64,000 nt of DNA from Xenosphaeropsis pyriputrescens. Its lineage: Eukaryota > Ascomycota > Leotiomycetes > Phacidiales > Phacidiaceae. The notes beneath the pieces are model-generated. The model worked only from the letters and a program-made list of their open reading frames with translations. It was not told where the DNA came from and made no database searches. The stretch spans positions 1 to 64,000 of the forward strand of contig JAGKQE010000096.1 of assembly GCA_022609375.1 (NCBI GenBank), read 5' to 3'. Of the stretch, positions 57,997 through 64,000 are shown in pieces (position 1 is the first letter of the stretch; every line of letters starts with the position of its first letter). Made by a program: the position numbers and the translations under genes.

Positions 57997-59370
57997 GATG
58001 AAACGATGCGTCCACTCTACTATTCTTGGAACCGGACAGAGGGAAGCTGGCGATGAGCATGTTTGAGGAAAGGTGCTGCCTTTTGTGGCCCTTCTTCCAT
58101 GTAGAATCGCGATGGGCTACGTAGAAGATCTGCCTACCTACAGTTCGTGAGCGCCAATCCAAGTCCAAGTCCAAATCCCTTTGGAGACGAAGACACCTCT
58201 CTTATACTCCGGTATTCAGCGGCATTTGATTGTACTTCTGCAGGTCGAATGCATGATATTAGAGTTATGTACATACCTTAAACCCCATACAACCTCCATA
58301 CACAGCACATTATGCATGTACATATGAGTGCCTACTTAGGTACTACAGCTCCGTTTGGTACCTTCAAATGAAGCCGCATCATATCACACCTGGGTACCGT
58401 CAACATCTACGGAATACCGCAGTGTCCATACGCACGCGAAGGCACTTTTATTCCACAGTCCTCAACAATCTCCATTCTTTCCCTTGAATAATGTCTCGCG
58501 GATCCGGGTCTGCTCCGTCGTAGACTCCATAGGGTACAAGCGGAAGGGATTGCCGAATCATGACAGCCGGCTGTCAGTTTTGTCCTCGAGTAGTGAGTGC
58601 AAACCTTGAGAAAAGAGAAGAGGTGAGGCTGTAAGGCAAGACTGGGGGAAATCAAATTTGAAACCTCACTTTGGATCGTCGGGATCGCGAATCAGCAATC
58701 AGGAATCGACCTTGTCTTGGTGTCTCTATCTGTTGCTTCATCCCATCGCAGGGCCGTCCAGAGGGTAACTCTAAAAGGAATCCTTTCCCTGAGCCTCGAC
58801 TTGCCTGTCGTTGTCTGTTGTCTATTACCCAGGTGGGTCTCTGGCATGTCTACTCGCTCGGTCTTTGATTTTCTCGGAAAGTGACGCTGGCGCAGGGAAG
58901 GGCTGTGGGCAGCCGAAGCATCTCCTCGGCGTTTGACATGTAAAGTCAAACATTGATGTTGGCAATTTTGATTTTAATGGTTTATTGATTTATTGTTCTA
59001 TATGTTGACTTTCTCCAGAAGAAATTGATGATATGGATTTTCCAGACCCCGAGCAACATTTGTCTGTCTATCGGAAACATAGGCAGGTACATACTTACAA
59101 CTTACACTACACATAATATTCATACGACTGTGTATCAATGTCGATATACTTTGTAAGTATTTGACAGCTCTGATGCAAAACATAGCCTATGCAGACTCAG
59201 TTCCGAGGATTAATTACTATCTAGGTACGTACAAGTGATACAAATCTCAAGTAAGGCTCGGACGGAGCACGTTGACATACAAAGTCACAGCACCTACAAT
59301 ACCCCTTCATGGAGCACTCTATTTGGCTTCCATTTTGCACCACGAGGAAACCTGAAATGCAGTGAATTGA

Positions 59371-59817
59371 GAGAAAAGGGAATATGCCCCGACGACCAAG
59401 ATTCCCATTTCGTTGCATGGCATTTTAGATTTCACCGGCTCACCACCCAAATACATTGCTGCTTCGAAATTGTTGCGTCAACCCCGTTATTTCAATTTTG
59501 CGGCCGGATCTTATTTAGTCAGCGGCTCGTTGAAACTTTTTGTCCTCGCGGTTGCTTGGCAAGACGATCCCCAGATGAATCGAGTCAGAGGTTGCTCGAT
59601 CTTATTTATGATATTCATACTCCGGGATGAGAGAAGAGAGGAGAAAGGGTTCTTCATCGTTTTGTCTTTACCGGGTCCGCTGATGAGTTCGTACACTCCT
59701 GCGTGGACAGACGGGACTGTCATTGAAGCGTGTGTGACAAGGTTGAGGGCGGGCTACGTGCCTCGGTCTAGAGATGATACCGTGATCATTGATCGGAGAA
59801 CCAAATATCAATCTTGA
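59371..59817 (+). other. Possible coding exon or gene remnant, unrecognised
   Basis: Open frame from just after a TGA at 59368 to a TGA at 59815-59817. The middle part reads like a real protein: IPISLHGILDFTGSPPKYIA, then RQPRYFNFAAGSYLVSGSLK and a hydrophobic segment LFVLAVAWQ. There is no early ATG, so an upstream exon would be needed, and the C-terminal third looks less protein-like. It could be the last exon of a small gene, a decayed gene, or chance. Confidence 0.3.
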
Positions 59818-60399
59818 GCTTGTGAGAGGATCGTGTATATATGATCTTTTGCTTCATTTGTGCTTCTTGAGGATAATCAAAATGCCGGCTGGCTAGCTCT
59901 CCTGTTACGTCGTTAGGACAGATGGTGGAAATAGTAGGCAGTTAGATTATGGGACGAATATCACCGACTACCTCACTTTAATAAAAGCCCCCTCAACCTC
60001 TGGAACTCGTTATGCTTTACCAAGGTACTCCTGCTCTTTAAGCTCGATCGGTTTGCTATACATACCTATGCACAAGTGAAGCTTTGAGACCTTGTCTAAC
60101 CAGCGATTTGGTCGTTCGTGCCTTCACGTTGGTAGTATGTATTATGTCAACTATCATCACCGCAGGATATATTCAACTTCAAGTTTAAAATCCCCCCTTG
60201 TTTGCCGTCCGTAAATGTACGTGCCTGGTACCACTAAGGTGCTCATACTTCGGATATACATTGTTCCAGCGCCGGTTATCGTAGCTGCCCCGTAACAGTG
60301 CCATGCAATTGACAGCTGTATTATGCGCGCGGCATTCTTTGATCTCATAACATATTCGAGCGACGTTACGACTGCGATGTGTGCCATTTGATGCTGCCC

Positions 60400-60407
60400 T
60401 ATATAAA
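60400..60407 (+). promoter_or_regulatory. Possible TATA box of the Swa2-like gene
   Basis: TATATAAA about 45 bp upstream of the ATG at 60452, within a usual fungal spacing for a short leader. Confidence 0.35.
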
Positions 60408-60451
60408 ACGTCAAATTTAATGCGCCAAACACTGTCCTTATAGCCTCCACC

Positions 60452-63330
60452 ATGGACGATCTCAACGGTCTTGACTGGACCTCCAGTTCCAGCACCACAA
60501 ATAAAGTGCCAGCTACTGGTACCGGCAATTACTACACATCGATGAGACCGGATCCTCCTCCAGCAAATTCTGGCGTTTCTACACCACTGTCTACGCAAGT
60601 TTCCGGTTTCTCCAAGCCCCAGGTCTCTGGTGCTTCGAAGTCAAGCACCCCTGCCACCGACAGCTTCTCAAATCTAGTCAGCTTTGGCTCTTCGAAGTCT
60701 GGAAACAAGTTATCTCTACAAGAACAACAGCAGAAGCTGCAGCAAGAGAAGTTGAAGAAGGCTGAGGAACAAAAGAAACAGCTGGACGCACAATTCGGGC
60801 ATTCCCAGTTTTGGGATGGGTTGGGCCAAGGCACACGACAGCCAGCTTCGATACCTGCCCCGTCCTCCCGCTCAGCTACGCCACTTATCCCATATTCGCA
60901 AAATCCATTCAGTTCCCCGAAACCCTCATCACTCGGCAATACTAGTAGCACGAATGCTCCGGACGACGACTTGTTTGCAGCATTCAATGCGGATACGAAG
61001 GTTGATAACTCAAGTCACTACCCACCTCCATCAATCCCAAGCAATCGCAACACACCAGATCTCCAGAAATCAAGCGCCGTTGACTTGAGTAACCCTTTGA
61101 CATGGGAAGCTACAGGCGCTGCGAGTTCAGGTCCTGCAGAATTTGGAGATGATGATGATCCATTTGGACTCGGACCGATGGCTGCGAAGAGGCCAATGGG
61201 TTCTGTCACGCCCGAGCCCATAGCTGACGACGATGACGACTTCCTGGGGGATCTTGGAAAGCCAGTGGAGGAAGTCAAGCGGAGGACTCCGGTGCCACGG
61301 TCACCCTCTCCGGTGGAAGAAAGCCGTCCAAGTTCCGAGGATCCTTTTGATAAGGCAGTTGGAGAGATTGTAGACATGGGATTTACTGCGGAGCAGGCGA
61401 CGCAGGCGTTGACTGAGAATGGATCGGGCATCAACGTTCAGGCTGCCGTTGGTTGGTTGCTAAACGAAGCACATAGAAAGACACAGTCTCGAAACGCTGA
61501 TCGAGCTGGGGGGTTTCCGGACACGGCATCCCGTAATAACTCAAGACCTCGTGAACCCCGAGATGTTTCTGCGCAAAGAAGGTCTGATAATCGATCGCCG
61601 GCAATTTCTGAAGATCTCAGCAAAACTGCAGCGGCAGTCGGTAGCAACCTTTTCAAGACAGCCAATTCGCTCTGGAAAACATCACAGAAGAAGGTACAAC
61701 AAGCCGTTGCAGAATTTCAGCAAGAGTCAGACCCAAGCCAACCCAAGTGGATGCGGGATGCTACTCCTGAGAGGCAACGGCCCACTGAAAGGTCTAGGCC
61801 AACAACAAGAGAGGGTGCTCGTGAAGGTAGACCATCTTCTTCGAGAGTGGAGCCCGAGGTGACTGACGAGGCAATGATGCTCGAAGCTGGCACAAGACCT
61901 GCTCCAAGACGAACAGCTCAGGCGTCAAGCTCTCGATCTCAGCCTGCAACAGCAATGCCATCGCGAGATTCATCTCCGCCGGTATCAAGACCTTCTACTG
62001 GTCGCTCTACGCCAGTACCAAAGTGGCAACAGTCTTCTCAGAATACTATACCCGACACAAGATCGCGTCTCAGCAAACAAGCTATTGAGGATGAAGCGGC
62101 TCAAGCATATGTCAGCTCTGCGAGACGACGAAAAGCGACTCCTCAGCCGAAGCAAGCCGCAGAGCCTGATCTCCTATTTGAATCTGCGAAGGCTTCACAC
62201 CAAGCTGCCAGCAACAACCCATTTGCACAGGCAAGCCGCCCGTTACCAAAGGCTTCACCAGCACCTGCACCAGCATCTGCAGTCAAACCATCGAAACCAC
62301 CGACACCAATACCTGTCAGGCCAAAAGCACCTTCAAGATCGATTCCCCCAGTTTCCCCAGCAGCACTTGCATCTTCTGCCCAACACCGTCAAGCCGGTAC
62401 TGAGCACTTTAAGCGTGGTGACTATGCTTCTGCTCACTCATCATACTCTTCTTCTCTCTCGGCCCTTCCTTCTACCCATCCAATAACTATCATCGTCTTA
62501 TGCAATCGCTCTCTCACAGCTATTAAAACTGGTGACCCAAAAGCTGCAGTGAAGGACGTCGACCAAGCACTCAGCCTCATCGGTCCAAGTCATGGGGACA
62601 ACGAAACCATCAATTTAGGCTCTGGCCCTGGCGAAGGAGAGAAGAGCATGAAAGACTTCTACGGCAAAGCTCTGATGCGTAAAGCCGAAGCCCTAGAGCA
62701 GATGGAGCGTTGGGCGGATGCTGGAGCTGTCTGGCGCCTAACCATTGAAGCGGGTGTTGGTGGAGCAACGGCTATTCAAGGACGCCAGCGTTGTGAGAAG
62801 GCTCTCGCTCCCAAGGCAGCTCCCAAGCCCAAGGCCGTTGTCAAGCCCCGGCCCCCGCCGTCTGCTATGGCGGATCTTTGCGGTCAGGACACCGAAGCTG
62901 TCAAGAGACTTCGTCTTGCCAATAAAGCGGCGGAGAAGGCTGACGATGAGAAATTTGCGCTGAGCGATAGCGTCACACTCAAGCTGACTAATTGGCAGAA
63001 TGGTCGTAAGGACAACCTGAGAGCTTTGCTTGGCAGTTTGGATAGTGTGTTGTGGGAGGGTAGTGGGTGGAAGAAGGTGGGTATGCATGAGTTAGTTATG
63101 AACAATAAGGTCAAGATTGTCTACATGAAGGCCATTGCTAAAGTTCATCCTGACAAGGTATGCCATCCCCTAGTCAATTTTTCACGATATGCTACGCCTC
63201 TGAAATCCCTTACTGATTTCCAATATAGTTACCTCCCAACCCACCCACCGAGATGAAGATGCTTGCTGAGGGCATCTTCGCCACTCTCAATGAGAGCTGG
63301 GATTCTTTCAAGTCTCAAAACGGTCTCTAG
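60452..63330 (+). CDS. SWA2: Auxilin-like J-protein with UBA and TPR domains (Swa2 type)
   Basis: Exons 60452-63157 and 63229-63330 give 935 aa. The N-terminus is Ser/Pro/Gln-rich with DPF-type motifs (DDPFGLG) expected to bind clathrin adaptors. A UBA domain lies at about residues 297-345 (AVGEIVDMGFTAEQATQAL), TPR-like helices at about 638-710 (RQAGTEHFKRGDYASAHSSY), and the C-terminal J domain at about 870-935 with HPD at 899-901. The small second exon supplies the end of the J domain. This order matches yeast Swa2/Aux1, which recruits Hsp70 to uncoat clathrin vesicles. The middle third is low complexity. Confidence 0.93.
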
Positions 63331-64000
63331 ATGGTCTGGGCTAGTCTTAATGAGGCGAGGAGCATTTGTGGCGATTAGACGGAGTTATGTAGATACCGAT
63401 TTGATTGTGCTAATATATACCACCTTTACCTCATTTTTCCAACCTTGTTGTCCGTTATAGTGCTTACTGAATCCACGGTTCCTGGCAAGCTATCTAGACA
63501 GGTGTTTGAATCATATAATATCGGACTCTATGACTTCCTGCTTACCCAGAATGCTGTTGAGTTCTACAGATATACCCTCACATACCAGGAGGCTATTTTA
63601 GACTACTTTATATGCTAGAAAATTCAGCCTTATGTCAACAAATCTTTGCGATAGTTTAGTAAAGTTTTGGTGTTTAGTATCTGAGATGCTAACAGTTCAA
63701 CTGTCCATCATGTCTAGCTGCTTCTCGCCCCTGAGCTGATCTCTTCGTACTTCATTCCAAGATACACACCTTTGTAGCCCTCCTAGATTGGTAAACCTCA
63801 GCAAGAAAGTTCCATATGTTGAATACTTTCACAATAATTGCTTTTGGCGGAGGTGAGGCAAGTAAGTATTGATGGAATAAGCAAGATCTTCTGCTATAGT
63901 AGATTTGCTAATAACCCTTATGAGAGTTTTCAATGAGAGCAGTTACAACTACTTAAATATATCGGATGCTATAGAGATCTTATCCCAGATCGGTGTGGAT
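63331..64000. other. TA-rich right edge of the window
   Basis: 670 bp after the Swa2-like gene, increasingly AT-rich. A stretch near 63470-63617 is open for about 45 codons and reads like eroded protein (VFESYNIGLYDFLLTQNAVE...), perhaps part of a degenerate transposon or gene extending past the window. Not assignable. Confidence 0.35.

Larger units (their letters stand above)
52941..60451. other. 7.5-kb gene-poor, microsatellite-rich region
   Basis: Upstream region of two divergent genes (Urc4 and the Swa2-like gene). It holds at least seven simple repeats and CCTAGG palindromes near 54511 and 57311. A more GC-rich block at about 55.3-55.7 kb is open in frames on both strands, and one candidate coding remnant lies at 59371-59817. 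I recognise no complete gene. Confidence 0.5.

Noticed and set aside
1..64000. CRISPR arrays, bacterial operons, prophage or secondary-metabolite cluster
   Set aside because: The window is eukaryotic nuclear DNA. There are no regularly spaced repeats with spacers, and the single cyclase, MFS and LPMO genes are not adjacent to any PKS, NRPS or tailoring enzymes.

Overview
This is a nuclear contig from a filamentous ascomycete (Pezizomycotina). It has short GT-AG introns of roughly 45-180 nt, ATG starts, and fungus-specific genes (Rtt109, Opi1, Ugo1, Urc4, Pth11-type receptor, GH71 mutanase). The protein style suggests Leotiomycetes, but that is an inference from general resemblance, not a search. 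All exon boundaries were read by eye from splice consensus, frame continuity and family conservation.

Layout. 1-970 is an AT- and TA-rich tract that looks like an eroded repeat. 0.97-3.5 kb holds a phenolic acid decarboxylase and an unrecognised two-TM protein. 3.8-10 kb is a compact housekeeping block: Ugo1 (mitochondrial fusion), Yah1 (mitochondrial ferredoxin), SRP54 (secretion) and Rrp15 (60S ribosome assembly). 10.8-20.5 kb is looser: a secreted LPMO-like protein, an ACS-family MFS transporter, a Glc8/inhibitor-2 PP1 regulator and a membrane protein with a long tail. 22.6-33.1 kb carries Rtt109 (H3 acetylation), a mitochondrial RNase III-fold ribosomal protein, a broken-looking ankyrin gene, Opi1 (phospholipid gene regulation) and the AP-1 mu subunit (clathrin sorting). 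33.5-43.6 kb carries a GH71 alpha-1,3-glucanase, an F-box protein, Spo11 (meiotic double-strand breaks) and an oxidosqualene cyclase of the Erg7 type. 48-53 kb has a Pth11-like receptor and Urc4 (uracil catabolism). 53-60.4 kb is a gene-poor, microsatellite-rich stretch. 60.5-63.3 kb is an auxilin/Swa2-like J-protein, and the right edge is again TA-rich.

The genes do not form a biosynthetic cluster or defence island. Most are unrelated housekeeping or saprotrophic functions; AP-1 mu and auxilin/Swa2 both belong to clathrin traffic but are about 27 kb apart. Several pairs are divergent with short shared promoters (Ugo1/Yah1, SRP54/Rrp15, Rtt109/mL57, Spo11/Erg7). The most interesting non-genic structure is a pair of related palindromic MITE-like elements at 37.25-37.37 kb and 44.57-44.68 kb. 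I did not find a convincing undescribed multi-gene system.
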